A stretch of DNA of 64,000 bases, taken from contig NZ_LNBE01000003.1 in the NCBI RefSeq assembly GCF_001445655.1, forward strand, positions 310,001 to 374,000, written 5' to 3'. Each line of letters opens with the position of its first letter. Position 1 is the first letter of the stretch. The DNA is from Streptomyces roseifaciens (GTDB lineage: Bacteria > Actinomycetota > Actinomycetes > Streptomycetales > Streptomycetaceae). A program made the position numbers and the translations under genes. The notes beneath the pieces are model-generated. The model was given only the letters and a program-made list of their open reading frames with translations. It was not told the origin of the DNA and did not search any database. Positions 7,793 through 16,553 of the stretch are shown piece by piece.

Positions 7793-8350
7793 TCAGCCTT
7801 CGTCGTTCCTGTGCAGCTGCTGATGCCGCCACTCCAGGAACACCGTCTCGTCTTCCCCCTGCAGCTTCACATCGAAGCGGTACGTGTTCGGCCGTCCGGG
7901 CTCGGGCCGCGCCCGCAGCGTCGCCCGCCGTTGCGGCGGCAGCGCGGACAGCAGCGGGTCTCCGGGCGGCTCGGTGACGTACACCCGGGTGAAGAGGTGG
8001 TGGTCGAGCCCGCGCGCGAGGACGCACAGGGCGAGGTACGGCACGCCGCCCGGCAGCAGGGTGTGCAGCTCGTAGTGCCCGTCCCGGCAGGTGGGGACGC
8101 GGGCGAAGCCGGTGAAGGCCCTGCCGTCGCGGCGCAGGCTGCCCGGCGCCCCGGCGAGCGAGCCGTCCGGGGCCGCCTGCCAGAACTCCAGCAGGGCGTC
8201 GGGCACGGGCGTGCCCTCGCCGTCGTAGACGTGGCCGTGAAGGGTGACCGCCCCCGGGTGTCCCGGCGGTGCGAGGTCGCCGCCGCCGGGGAAGGGCAGC
8301 GCGGTGCCGTAGTAGGGGCCGACGGTCTGGGAGGGCGTCGGGGGCAGCAT
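7793..8350 (-). CDS. pcaG: Protocatechuate 3,4-dioxygenase, alpha subunit
   Basis: Alpha subunit (185 residues) of the enzyme that cleaves protocatechuate between its two hydroxyls to beta-carboxy-cis,cis-muconate. The start TPSQTVGPYYG is the family hallmark, followed by the intradiol fold (VTLHGHVYDGEGTPVPDALLEFWQ). Alpha subunits lack iron ligands, as here. Its ATG at 8350 shares its A with the last base of the pcaH TGA, so the two are translationally coupled. The active complex needs PcaH. Confidence 0.96.
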   Translation of the reverse strand: MLPPTPSQTVGPYYGTALPFPGGGDLAPPGHPGAVTLHGHVYDGEGTPVPDALLEFWQAAPDGSLAGAPGSLRRDGRAFTGFARVPTCRDGHYELHTLLPGGVPYLALCVLARGLDHHLFTRVYVTEPPGDPLLSALPPQRRATLRARPEPGRPNTYRFDVKLQGEDETVFLEWRHQQLHRNDEG

Positions 8351-9081
8351 CAGCGGCCCTCCTCGGCCCAGGTGGCGGACGGGCCGTCCAGGACGATGTC
8401 CCAGCGGTAGCCCAGCGACCGGCCGGGCTCGCCCGCCGCCGGGTCGAAGGCGGAGACCAGCCGGGACCGCGCGGCCGCATCCCTGACGGTGTGCCAGATG
8501 ATGTCGTCCGGCAGGAGCGGGTCGCCGGGGAAGTACATCTGGGTCACCAGGCGCTGGGTGAACGCCGTGCCGAAGAGGGAGAAGTGCAGGTGCGAGGCGC
8601 GCCAGTGGTCCTCCGGGCCGCCCAGCGGATAGGCGCCGGGCCGGACGGTGACGAAGCGGTAGCGGCCGTCGTCGTCGGTCAGGCAGCGGCCCGCGCCGGT
8701 GAAGTTGGGGTCGAGCGGGGCGGGGTGGCGGTCGAGCGGGTGGGCGTAGCGGCCGGCGGCGTTGGCCTGCCACACCTCCACGAGCTGGCCGCGCACCGGC
8801 CGCCCGCGGCGGTCCGTGACCCGCCCGCCGACGGCGATGCGCTCGCCGATCGGCTCGCCGCGGTGCTGCCGGGTGAGGTCGTGGTCGAGGGGGCCGACGT
8901 CGGCCGCTCCGAAGACGGGGCCGGTCAGCTCGACGGTGTCCGGCAGGGGCGGCAGCGGCACGGGCACGCGGACGGCCGGCCTGAGGGGCACGCGGAGGGC
9001 CACGGCGCGTGCGGCGGGGGAGAGGGTGTCGTCGGGGTCCGTAGGGCGTATCCGTTCCTGTGCGGGTTCAGAGAGGGCCAT
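8350..9081 (-). CDS. pcaH: Protocatechuate 3,4-dioxygenase, beta subunit
   Basis: Catalytic, iron-binding subunit of 243 residues. The four Fe(III) ligands expected in intradiol dioxygenases are present: Y112 (GRYAHPLD), Y151 (PGAYPLGG), H164 and H166 (SHLHFSLFG). The conserved LVEVWQANAAGRY segment is at 100-112. It is directly upstream of pcaG with a one-base TGATG junction and 54 bases downstream of pobA, whose product protocatechuate is its substrate. Confidence 0.97.
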   Translation of the reverse strand: MALSEPAQERIRPTDPDDTLSPAARAVALRVPLRPAVRVPVPLPPLPDTVELTGPVFGAADVGPLDHDLTRQHRGEPIGERIAVGGRVTDRRGRPVRGQLVEVWQANAAGRYAHPLDRHPAPLDPNFTGAGRCLTDDDGRYRFVTVRPGAYPLGGPEDHWRASHLHFSLFGTAFTQRLVTQMYFPGDPLLPDDIIWHTVRDAAARSRLVSAFDPAAGEPGRSLGYRWDIVLDGPSATWAEEGR

Positions 9082-9135
9082 GGGACCGATCTACCCCGTG
9101 CCGCCCGCGGTGATCCCGGCCGGGCCGCCGACGGG

Positions 9136-10335
9136 TCAGATCAGCGGGGCGCCCGCATAGTTCTCGGCCAGTTCCGCAGCGGCCGCCGTGGGCCCGGTGA
9201 GCCGGCGCAGCCGGGCGAGCTGCATCGCGCGGTCGTAGGCGTCGGCGCCCGGAGCGGTGTGCAGCAGCGTCGTCATGTCGTGCGAGAAGGCCTGGGCCTG
9301 CCACACCCGGCGCAGACAGTTGTCCGAATAGCGGTCGATGAGGGAGGTCGAGCCGCTGCGGTGCCAGTGGGTGAACGCGCGGGCCATCGTGACGACGTCC
9401 CCGAAGGCCAGGTTGAGGCCCTTGGCGGCGCTCGGCGGGACGATGTGCGCCGCGTCCCCGGCGAGCAGCAGCCGCCCGTGGCGCATGGGTTCGATGACCT
9501 GGCTGCGCAGGCCGCTCACGGACTTGGTGAGGACGGGCCCGCGCTGCAGCCGCCGGCCCCTGGCGGCCAGCCGGACGTCGAGCTCGTCCCAGATGCGGTC
9601 GTCCGGCCAGTCGCCGGGCGAGGTGCCGTTGGGCACCTGGATGTAGAGCCGGGAGAGGGCGGGGGTGCGCATGCTGTGCAGCGCGAAGCCCCGTTCGTGG
9701 CCGGCGAGCAGCAGCTCGTCGCTGGAGGGCGCGACGTCCGCGAGGATGCCGAGCCAGGAGTAGGGGTACGTGCGCGCGTGCATCCGGACCGCGCCCGGGG
9801 GCAGGGCGCGCCGGGAGGCCCCGTACGAGCCGTCGCAGCCGGCCACGTACTCGCACTCCAGCGTCCGCTCCGGGCCGCCCCTCCCCTCCGCCCCGCCCGC
9901 CCCGTCCGTGGCGAAGCGGACCAGCGGCTGCTCCCCGTCGGTCTTCTCCACGGCCACCACCCGCGCGCCGAACAGCAGCGGCGGGCCGTCCGCCAGCTGA
10001 AGGGCGATCAGGTCCTTGACGACCTCGGTCTGCGGATAGAGCGTCACGGTCCGGCCGCCGGTCATGGAGGGCAGGTCCACCCGGTGCGCCTCGCCTTCGA
10101 AGCGCAGCTCGAAGCCGCGGTGGACCAGGCCCTCGCGGTCCAGCCGGTCGCCCGCGCCGCACTCCCGCAGGACGTCCGCGGCGCCCTGCTCCAGCATCCC
10201 GGCGCGCTGGCGCCGCTCCACGTACGCCCGGTCGCGGGCCTCCAGGACGACGCAGTCCACTCCGGCCCGGTGCAGCAGCCGGGCGAGCAGCAGGCCGGCG
10301 GGACCGGCTCCGATGATGGCGACGGTGGTACGCAT
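9136..10335 (-). CDS. pobA: 4-Hydroxybenzoate 3-monooxygenase
   Basis: FAD-dependent aromatic hydroxylase of 399 residues converting 4-hydroxybenzoate to protocatechuate with NAD(P)H and O2. The N-terminal dinucleotide motif IIGAGPAGLLLARLL starts at residue 7, the ERRQRAGMLEQG substrate-loop segment of PobA enzymes follows, and the second FAD motif GRLLLAGDAAHIVPPSAAKG is in the C-terminal half. GGGGAGG precedes the ATG at 10335. It sits between pcaF and pcaHG in one leftward run, consistent with feeding the ring-cleavage step. No regulator gene is adjacent. Confidence 0.95.
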   Translation of the reverse strand: MRTTVAIIGAGPAGLLLARLLHRAGVDCVVLEARDRAYVERRQRAGMLEQGAADVLRECGAGDRLDREGLVHRGFELRFEGEAHRVDLPSMTGGRTVTLYPQTEVVKDLIALQLADGPPLLFGARVVAVEKTDGEQPLVRFATDGAGGAEGRGGPERTLECEYVAGCDGSYGASRRALPPGAVRMHARTYPYSWLGILADVAPSSDELLLAGHERGFALHSMRTPALSRLYIQVPNGTSPGDWPDDRIWDELDVRLAARGRRLQRGPVLTKSVSGLRSQVIEPMRHGRLLLAGDAAHIVPPSAAKGLNLAFGDVVTMARAFTHWHRSGSTSLIDRYSDNCLRRVWQAQAFSHDMTTLLHTAPGADAYDRAMQLARLRRLTGPTAAAAELAENYAGAPLI

Positions 10336-10406
10336 GGGCGGGCAACCTCCCCGGAGAGCGAGCGCCGTACGGGCCCCGGCCTGCGCGCTCCTCCGGGCCG
10401 GTGGCC

Positions 10407-11600
10407 TCAGCGTTCGAGGACCAGCGCCTGCCCCTGCCCGACGCCGATGCACAGCGCGGCCAGCCCCGTGCCCGAGCCCGCCGCAGCGAGCCGATGGGCC
10501 ACGGCCCCTGCGAGGCGCGCGCCGGAGCATCCGAGCGGGTGGCCGATGGCGATCGCGCCGCCGCGGGGGTTGACGATCCCGGGGTCGAGGTCCGGCCACT
10601 CCGCGAAGCATCCCAGGACCTGGGCCGCGTAGGCCTCGTTGAGCTCGAAATATGTCACGTCCGCCAGCGAGCGCCCGGCCTTGGCGAGGGCCCGCCGCAC
10701 GGCCTCCACCGGCCCGAGCCCGTAGAGGTCCGGCTCCAGCGCGGTGACCGCCGAGGCCCGTACGCGCGCGAGCGGCTCGCGGCCCGTGCGCCGCAGGCCC
10801 TCCTCGTCGCACAGCAGCACCGCCGCCGCGCCGTCGTTGAGCGGCGAGGCGTTGCCGGCGGTGACCGTGCCGCCCTCCTTGCGGAAGGCCGGCTTCAGGC
10901 GGGCGAGGGCCTCCATGGAGGTGTTGTCGCGGATGGTCTCGTCGCGGGGCAGCTCCACGCCCGGCACCGGGACGACCTCGGCGGCGTACGCGCCCTCCGC
11001 CCACGCCCGCGCCGCCTTGCGGTGGCTGGCGAGCGCGTAGGCGTCCTGCTGCTCACGGGTGATGCCGTACTTGTCGGCGATCAGCTCGGCGCCCTCGCCC
11101 AGCGACGTCGTCCACCGCTCGGGCATGGCCGGGTTGGTCATCCGCCAGCCCAGCGTGGTCGAGTACAGCTGCTGGTGGGCCGCGGGGAAGGCCCGCTCCG
11201 GCTTCGGCATGACGTAGGGCGCGCGCGTCATGGACTCGACGCCGCCCGCCACCACGACCGAGGCGTCGCCGAGCGCGATCGCGCGGTACGCGTGGACGAC
11301 GGCCTCCAGGCCCGAGGCGCACAGCCGGTTGACCGTCAGGCCCGGCACCGTCACCGGCAGGCCGGACAGCAGGACGGCCATCCGGGCCACGTTGCGGTTC
11401 TCCTCGCCGGCCCCGTTGGCGTTGCCGAAGACGACGTCGTCGATCAGGGCGGGGTCGAGGCCGGGGCTGCGGCCGACGACGGAGCGCACCACGTGCGCCG
11501 CGAGGTCGTCGGGCCGGACGGAGGCGAGGGCGCCACCGTACTTGCCGACCGGGGTGCGCACGGCGTCGACGACGTACACGTCCCGGATGCGGTCGTTCAT
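10407..11600 (-). CDS. pcaF: Beta-ketoadipyl-CoA / acetyl-CoA C-acyltransferase
   Basis: Thiolase of 397 residues with the nucleophile C94 (NRLCASGLEA), the GHPLG histidine in the C-terminal third and the second catalytic Cys in CIGVGQG near the end. The degradative thiolase motif NGAGEENRNVARMAVLL and its position with pobA and pcaHG favour beta-ketoadipyl-CoA thiolase, the last step of the pathway giving succinyl-CoA and acetyl-CoA; a general acetyl-CoA acetyltransferase is the alternative. It is the first gene of the leftward pca run. pcaI, pcaJ, pcaB and pcaL/CD are not in this window. Confidence 0.9.
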   Translation of the reverse strand: MNDRIRDVYVVDAVRTPVGKYGGALASVRPDDLAAHVVRSVVGRSPGLDPALIDDVVFGNANGAGEENRNVARMAVLLSGLPVTVPGLTVNRLCASGLEAVVHAYRAIALGDASVVVAGGVESMTRAPYVMPKPERAFPAAHQQLYSTTLGWRMTNPAMPERWTTSLGEGAELIADKYGITREQQDAYALASHRKAARAWAEGAYAAEVVPVPGVELPRDETIRDNTSMEALARLKPAFRKEGGTVTAGNASPLNDGAAAVLLCDEEGLRRTGREPLARVRASAVTALEPDLYGLGPVEAVRRALAKAGRSLADVTYFELNEAYAAQVLGCFAEWPDLDPGIVNPRGGAIAIGHPLGCSGARLAGAVAHRLAAAGSGTGLAALCIGVGQGQALVLER

Positions 11601-11642
11601 GGCTGCTCCTCCCGCGGCGCCCCACCACCGGGGTCCGCCCTG

Positions 11643-11702
11643 TGAACTGGTGTTCATGGTCGGCCGCAGTCGAGTCTTCGGGCTGCGGCCGTCCGCTGTC
11701 AA
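11643..11702 (-). promoter_or_regulatory. Candidate pca promoter and operator
   Basis: On the minus strand TTGACA (11697-11702) is followed after 18 bases by AAGACT (11673-11678). Just downstream of the expected start lies the inverted repeat TGAAC-TGGT-GTTCA (11643-11656), well placed for a repressor. It precedes pcaF by about 40 bases. No regulator gene is next to it, so the binding protein must be encoded elsewhere. Confidence 0.5.
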
Positions 11703-11787
11703 TGGGTAACCGTCCGACCGTTCGGGCGGGAGTCGTTCCCGCGGCCCGGCCGCCGGTCCGCGCAGGGGCGTTTGAGAGAGTGGTGCC

Positions 11788-13245
11788 ATGAGCGCAGCGG
11801 ACATTTCGGCGGACCGTTCACGGCGGCACGCGGCCGTCATCGGCGGGGGGATCTCGGGGCTCGCAGCGGCCCTGCGGCTGGCACGGGCGGGCGTCCGCGT
11901 CACGCTGCTGGAGAGCGAGGGCCGCGTCGGCGGCAAGCTGCACACGGGCGAGATCGCGGGCATGCCCGTGGACCTCGGCGCCGAATCGGTGCTGGCCCGC
12001 CGCCCCGAAGCCGTGGAGCTCGCCCGCGCCGCCGGCCTCGGCGACCACCTGCAGCCGCCCGCCGCCACCGCGATGCTGTGGACCCGCGGCGAGCTGCGCC
12101 CCCTGCCCACCGGGCACACCATGGGCGTCCCCGGCGACCTCGCCCCGCTGGCCGCCGCCGGCATCCTCTCCGCCGACGGGCTCGCCCGCGTCGCCCGGGA
12201 CGCCGAGCTGCCGCACACCGACCCCGGCGAGGACGTCGCCATCGGCGCGTACATCGCCGAACGCATGGGCCGCGAGGTCGTCGACCGCCTCGTCGAGCCG
12301 CTCCTCGGCGGCGTCTACGCGGGCGACGCCTACCGCATCTCGATGCGGGCGGCCGTACCGCCGCTCTTCGAGGCCGCCCGCACCCACCGCTCGCTCGGCG
12401 AGGGCGTGCGGGAGCTGCAGGCGCGCGCCGCCGCCCGGCAGCAGACCGGGCCGGTCTTCATGGGCATCGAGGGCGGCATCGGCCGGCTGCCGCTCGCCGT
12501 CGCGGACGCGGTGCGCGCCGCGGGCGGCGAGATCCGCACCCACGCGCCGGTGGCCGAGATCGTGCGCACCGCGGACGGCGGCTGGCTGGTCGAGCTGGAG
12601 GACGAGACGCTGGCGGTGGACGCCGTCGTCGTCGCCACGCCCGCGCACGACGCGGCCCGCATCATCGCCCGCGCCTGCCGCGCCGCCGGGGCCGGCGCCG
12701 CCGTCGACGCCCTCGCCGACGTCGAGTACGCCTCCATGGCGCTGGTCACCATGGCCTTCCGCCGCTCCGACGCCGAGGGGCTGCCGAGCGGCAGCGGCTT
12801 CCTCGTCCCGCCCGTCGACGGGCGGAAGATCAAGGCGTCCACGTTCTCCAGCAACAAGTGGCGCTGGAACGCCGAAGCCGACCCGGACCTGTTCGTCCTG
12901 CGCACCTCGATCGGGCGGTACGGCGACGAGGGCGACCTGACGCGCCCGGACGCCGAGCTGGTGGACCTGTCGCTCAAGGACCTCGGCGCCGCCGTGGGCC
13001 TCGCGGCCGCCCCCGTCGGGACCCGGGTCACCCGCTGGGACGACGGGCTGCCGCAGTACCCGGTCGGCCACCTCGCGCGCGTGGCGCGCATCCGCGAGCA
13101 CGTCGCCCGCCTGCCCGGCCTGGAGGTCTGCGGCGCCGTCTACGACGGCGTGGGCATCCCGGCCTGCATCTCGAGCGCCCACCGCGCGGCCGACGGGCTC
13201 ATCGCGACCCTGGCCGAGGGCGCGGGGGACGACGAGGGAGAATAG
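11788..13245 (+). CDS. hemG: Protoporphyrinogen/coproporphyrinogen III oxidase (HemY type)
   Basis: FAD enzyme of 485 residues that aromatises the porphyrinogen ring. The dinucleotide motif [20 protein letters not shown] is at 12-31, [13 protein letters not shown] follows, and the C-terminal FAD motif [19 protein letters not shown] is at about 451-469. In actinobacteria with HemQ the physiological reaction is coproporphyrinogen III to coproporphyrin III (CgoX), so the old name hemG/hemY does not fix the substrate. ATG 11788 is the first strong start. It is 5 bases upstream of hemQ and divergent from pcaF. Confidence 0.95.
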   Translation: MSAADISADRSRRHAAVIGGGISGLAAALRLARAGVRVTLLESEGRVGGKLHTGEIAGMPVDLGAESVLARRPEAVELARAAGLGDHLQPPAATAMLWTRGELRPLPTGHTMGVPGDLAPLAAAGILSADGLARVARDAELPHTDPGEDVAIGAYIAERMGREVVDRLVEPLLGGVYAGDAYRISMRAAVPPLFEAARTHRSLGEGVRELQARAAARQQTGPVFMGIEGGIGRLPLAVADAVRAAGGEIRTHAPVAEIVRTADGGWLVELEDETLAVDAVVVATPAHDAARIIARACRAAGAGAAVDALADVEYASMALVTMAFRRSDAEGLPSGSGFLVPPVDGRKIKASTFSSNKWRWNAEADPDLFVLRTSIGRYGDEGDLTRPDAELVDLSLKDLGAAVGLAAAPVGTRVTRWDDGLPQYPVGHLARVARIREHVARLPGLEVCGAVYDGVGIPACISSAHRAADGLIATLAEGAGDDEGE

Positions 13246-13250
13246 GGACC

Positions 13251-13964
13251 ATGACTGACGCGCAGAAGATCCCGAACGCCGGCAAGAAGGCCAAGGACCT
13301 CAACGAGGTCATCCGCTACACCCTCTGGTCGGTGTTCAAGCTCCGCGATGTCCTGCCGCAGGACCGCGCCGGCTGGGCCGACGAGGTGGAGGAGCTGTTC
13401 GCCCAGCTCGCCGAGAAGGACGTCACCGTGCGCGGCACGTACGACCTCTCGGGCCTGCGCGCCGACGCCGACGTCATGATCTGGTGGCACTCCGAGACCT
13501 CGGACGCCCTCCAGGACGCCTACAACCTCTTCCGCCGCACCCGCCTCGGCCGTGCGCTGGAGCCGGTGTGGTCGAACATGGCGCTGCACCGCCCTGCCGA
13601 GTTCAACAAGTCGCACATCCCGGCGTTCCTCGCCGACGAGACGCCGCGCGACTACGTCAGCGTCTACCCCTTCGTGCGCTCGTACGACTGGTACCTGCTG
13701 CCCGACGAGGACCGCCGCCGCATGCTCGCGGACCACGGCAAGATGGCCCGCGGCTACCCGGACGTGCGTGCCAACACGGTCGCGTCCTTCTCGCTGGGCG
13801 ACTACGAGTGGATCCTCGCCTTCGAGGCGAACGACCTCTACCGCATCGTCGACCTGATGCGGCACCTCCGCGCGTCCGAGGCACGGATGCACGTGCGCGA
13901 GGAGGTGCCCTTCTACACGGGTCGCCGGAAGGCGGTCGCGGAGCTGGTGGCCGGCCTGGCCTGA
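13251..13964 (+). CDS. hemQ: Coproheme decarboxylase HemQ (ChdC)
   Basis: Chlorite-dismutase-like enzyme of 237 residues that converts coproheme to haem b by two oxidative decarboxylations with H2O2. Likely residues are Y135 (RDYVSVYPF) as the radical tyrosine, H162 (ADHGKMARG) as proximal haem ligand and H122 as distal candidate, by analogy with actinobacterial ChdC. The conserved [15 protein letters not shown] segment is at 181-195. It follows hemG by 5 bases. Together with hemE it shows the coproporphyrin-dependent pathway. A perfect hairpin follows the stop. Confidence 0.97.
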   Translation: MTDAQKIPNAGKKAKDLNEVIRYTLWSVFKLRDVLPQDRAGWADEVEELFAQLAEKDVTVRGTYDLSGLRADADVMIWWHSETSDALQDAYNLFRRTRLGRALEPVWSNMALHRPAEFNKSHIPAFLADETPRDYVSVYPFVRSYDWYLLPDEDRRRMLADHGKMARGYPDVRANTVASFSLGDYEWILAFEANDLYRIVDLMRHLRASEARMHVREEVPFYTGRRKAVAELVAGLA

Positions 13965-13973
13965 CGGCCGGAC

Positions 13974-13996
13974 GGTCCGGGGCGCCGCCCCGGACC
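13974..13996. terminator. Hairpin between hemQ and the convergent hydrolase
   Basis: Ten-bp arms GGTCCGGGGC (13974-13983) and GCCCCGGACC (13987-13996) with a 3-base loop, placed between two convergent stops. It probably terminates both transcripts. Confidence 0.75.
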
Positions 13997-14019
13997 CCGG
14001 TCCTCGGACGGCCCTTCTC

Positions 14020-15606
14020 CTATGCCGGCTGCTTGAGGCCCTTGCCCGCCGTGGCCGCGGGTTCCCGGCGCGGTGCGCACTGCGCGCCCCGCGCCGGGAC
14101 CGCGCCCGTCAGCAGGTACGTGTCCAGGTGGCGGTTGACGCAGCGGTTGGGGCCGCCCCCGATGCCGTGCGTGCCCGCGTCCCGCTCGGTCACCAGCGCC
14201 GAGCCCGGCAGCCTGCGGCGCAGCTCCAGCGCGCCCGTGTACGGGGTGGCCGCGTCCCGCTCCGACGCCAGCAGCAGCGTGGGCGGCAGGGCGCCGCGCG
14301 CCGCGCGGACGTCGAGCGGCCGCTGCGAGTGCGTCTTCCAGAACGCGCACGGCAGGTTCATCCAGGCGTTCTGCCAGGTCTCGAACGGGGCCCGCTCCGC
14401 CAGCCGCGTGTTGTCGCGGTCCCACACCCGCCAGGAGCGCGGCCAGCGCGCGTCGTTGCACTCGACGGCGGTGTAGACGGCGTTGGCGTTCTCGCTCGCG
14501 GCGGCGCCCGAGGCATCCGGCTCCGCGAGGACGCGCAGCGGCTTGGCGTCCCCGCGCAGGTACGCCGCCAGGGCGTTCGCGCCGCGCGCCCAGTAGGTGT
14601 CGGTGTAGCCGACCTGGAGGAGCGCGGCCTGCAGCTCCCCGGGCCCGACCTTGCCGGCGGGGCGGTGCCCGAGCCGCTTGCTCGCGCGGTCGTAGGAGGC
14701 CAGCACCTGCCCCGCGGTGCGCCCGAGGTGGTAGACCTTGTCGTGCCGGGCGACCCAGCGCCGCCAGTCGCCCCAGCGCTTCTCGAAGGCCGCGGACTGG
14801 TCCAGGTTGCTGCGGTACCAGATCTTCTTGGGGTCGGGGTCGACCACGCTGTCGAAGACCATGCGGCGCACGTGCCCGGGGAAGAGCGTGGCGTAGAGCG
14901 CGCCGAAGTAGGTGCCGTAGGACGCGCCCATGTACGTCAGCCTCCGTTCGCCGAGCGCGGCGCGGAGCACGTCCAGGTCGCGGGCGTTGTTGAGGCTGGT
15001 GAAGTGCCGCAGGTCGGCGCCGGCCTTGCGGGCGCAGCCCTGGGCGTAGGCCTTGGCCTCGGCGATCTTCTTGCGCTTGTAGGCGGCCGAGGGGTGCTGC
15101 GGGGCGTCGGTGGGGGCCTTCGCGAAGCTCGCGGGGTTCACGCACGACAGCGGGGCGGAGCGGCCGACGCCGCGGGGCGCGTAGCCGATGAAGTCGTAGG
15201 CCTTCGCCAGCTTCTTCCACTGCGGGACGGCGGCGAGCAGCGGGAAGAACATGCCGGAGCCGCCCGGGCCGCCGGGGTTGTAGACGAGCGCGCCCTGCCG
15301 TTCGTGCGCCGGGCCGGTGGCGCGGCCGCGGCTGACGGTGAGATTGATGTGCTTGCCGTGGGGGTGGGCGTAGTCCAGCGGTACGGACACGGTGCCGCAC
15401 TCGAAGGGAGCGGGCAGGCCCTCGGCCACGGGGCACGCCCCGAAGCGGATGCCGGCCGCGGCGGCCTGCTGGGCGGCCTTGGCCGCACCGAGGGCTTCGG
15501 CGTAGCCGCCCGGCGTGTGCCCCGGGGCGAGGGCATCGGCCGGGGCGCTGACGAGTGTGGTGAGAACCAGGGATCCGAGGGCTCCGTACAACGCGACTGC
15601 TCTCAC
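14020..15606 (-). CDS. Secreted alpha/beta hydrolase, tripeptidyl aminopeptidase (TAP/SlpD) family
   Basis: Extracellular serine peptidase-like protein of 528 residues. GTG 15606 is chosen because GAAGGGA precedes it and it begins a clean signal peptide (hydrophobic LYGALGSLVLTTLVSAPADA, cleavage near Ala-Leu-Ala). The oxyanion segment NPGGPGGSG, the nucleophile elbow GASYGTYFG and the late His in GTHGIGGGPNRC are those of Streptomyces tripeptidyl aminopeptidases, and the C-terminal TAP domain is present. Likely role: trimming peptides released by secreted proteases. Substrate specificity is not provable here. Confidence 0.9.
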   Translation of the reverse strand: MRAVALYGALGSLVLTTLVSAPADALAPGHTPGGYAEALGAAKAAQQAAAAGIRFGACPVAEGLPAPFECGTVSVPLDYAHPHGKHINLTVSRGRATGPAHERQGALVYNPGGPGGSGMFFPLLAAVPQWKKLAKAYDFIGYAPRGVGRSAPLSCVNPASFAKAPTDAPQHPSAAYKRKKIAEAKAYAQGCARKAGADLRHFTSLNNARDLDVLRAALGERRLTYMGASYGTYFGALYATLFPGHVRRMVFDSVVDPDPKKIWYRSNLDQSAAFEKRWGDWRRWVARHDKVYHLGRTAGQVLASYDRASKRLGHRPAGKVGPGELQAALLQVGYTDTYWARGANALAAYLRGDAKPLRVLAEPDASGAAASENANAVYTAVECNDARWPRSWRVWDRDNTRLAERAPFETWQNAWMNLPCAFWKTHSQRPLDVRAARGALPPTLLLASERDAATPYTGALELRRRLPGSALVTERDAGTHGIGGGPNRCVNRHLDTYLLTGAVPARGAQCAPRREPAATAGKGLKQPA

Positions 15607-15741
15607 TGACCATCCCTTCCCGGCGTTAATGTGACAAAAGGGATATTTGGCCCGGGGTTCGGCGAAGTAAAGCACCGGCGGCCGGTGTCGCCGGAATGCG
15701 GCCGAAGGGGGAGGCGCGCGCGTGCGGGGCGCGGCATGGAC

Positions 15742-15776
15742 GAGGCCCCGCGATCGGGGGGATGTCGCGGGGCCTC
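15742..15776. terminator. Strong 12-bp hairpin in a divergent spacer
   Basis: Perfect arms GAGGCCCCGCGA (15742-15753) and TCGCGGGGCCTC (15765-15776) enclose 11 bases. The element lies between two divergent genes, where a terminator is not expected. It could end an unannotated short transcript or fold in the leader of the NERD gene. No T-run follows. Confidence 0.5.
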
Positions 15777-15851
15777 TGTCCGTGTCAACGGCCGGACGGC
15801 CGGGTTGGTTCCCCCGCTTCTGCGGCAGTATGGCGGGTGGGGGTGGTGTGC

Positions 15852-16553
15852 GTGCGGGAGCGGCCGGACGGCAAGAGGAGTGCGAACGGGAAGACTTACG
15901 ATCCCGAGCGGCTGTTCCTGCCGCCCGACGACGACCTGGCCCCCAACCGCCCCGGCGAGACGCTCCGCGCCCGGCTCGACGGCTCCGCGGCGGCGGGCGC
16001 CGCCGGGCGGGCCCGCCTCGCGCTCGCCCGCCTGCTCGGCCGGCGGCCCGTGGAGGACGCCTGGCGCCGGGCGCTGGCCGCCGAACAGTGCGTCGGCGCG
16101 GCGCTCGAAGGGCTCGCCGGAAGCGGCTGGGACGTGGTGCACTCCATCGTCCTGCCCGGGGACGCGATCATCTCGCACCTGCTGATCGGCCCCGGCGGGG
16201 TCTTCGGCATCTCCGCCAGGCCAGGGCGGCGGGCGCGCGTCCGCGCCGGCGAGTCGCAGGTGCGCACGGACCGGGAGCGGCGGCCCTGCCCGTACGTCCG
16301 CGAGACGCGGCACGACGCGGCGCGCGCCTCCCTCGTCCTCTCCCGCGGCTGCGGCTTCCTCGTGCGGGTGGAGCCGGTGCTGGTGTTCGTCGGCGCGCGG
16401 AGCGTGGAGGCCGCGCCGGAGCTCGACGACGTCCGGGTGCTGGGGGAGGGGGAGGTGCCGGGGCTCGGCGCGCTGGGCGGGGTGCTGCATCCGGACCGGG
16501 CGCGGCGCATCCATACGGTGGCGCGCAACCGGCGGGTGTGGCTGTGGGCGTGA
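15852..16553 (+). CDS. NERD (nuclease-related) domain protein, degenerate
   Basis: Protein of 233 residues. Residues 74-125 match the NERD fold: E78 in AAEQCVGAALEGL, then ISHLLIGPGGVFGISAR at 107-123. In active NERD/PD-(D/E)xK proteins this region normally reads ID-hhhhGP-GVFVID-x-K; here the Asp is S108, the acidic residue is S121 and the Lys is R123, so nuclease activity is doubtful. Several GTG codons cluster here (15837, 15843, 15846, 15852); 15852 is preferred because GGGGGTGG precedes it. A strong hairpin lies 75 bases upstream. Its biological role is unknown. Confidence 0.75.
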   Translation: MRERPDGKRSANGKTYDPERLFLPPDDDLAPNRPGETLRARLDGSAAAGAAGRARLALARLLGRRPVEDAWRRALAAEQCVGAALEGLAGSGWDVVHSIVLPGDAIISHLLIGPGGVFGISARPGRRARVRAGESQVRTDRERRPCPYVRETRHDAARASLVLSRGCGFLVRVEPVLVFVGARSVEAAPELDDVRVLGEGEVPGLGALGGVLHPDRARRIHTVARNRRVWLWA

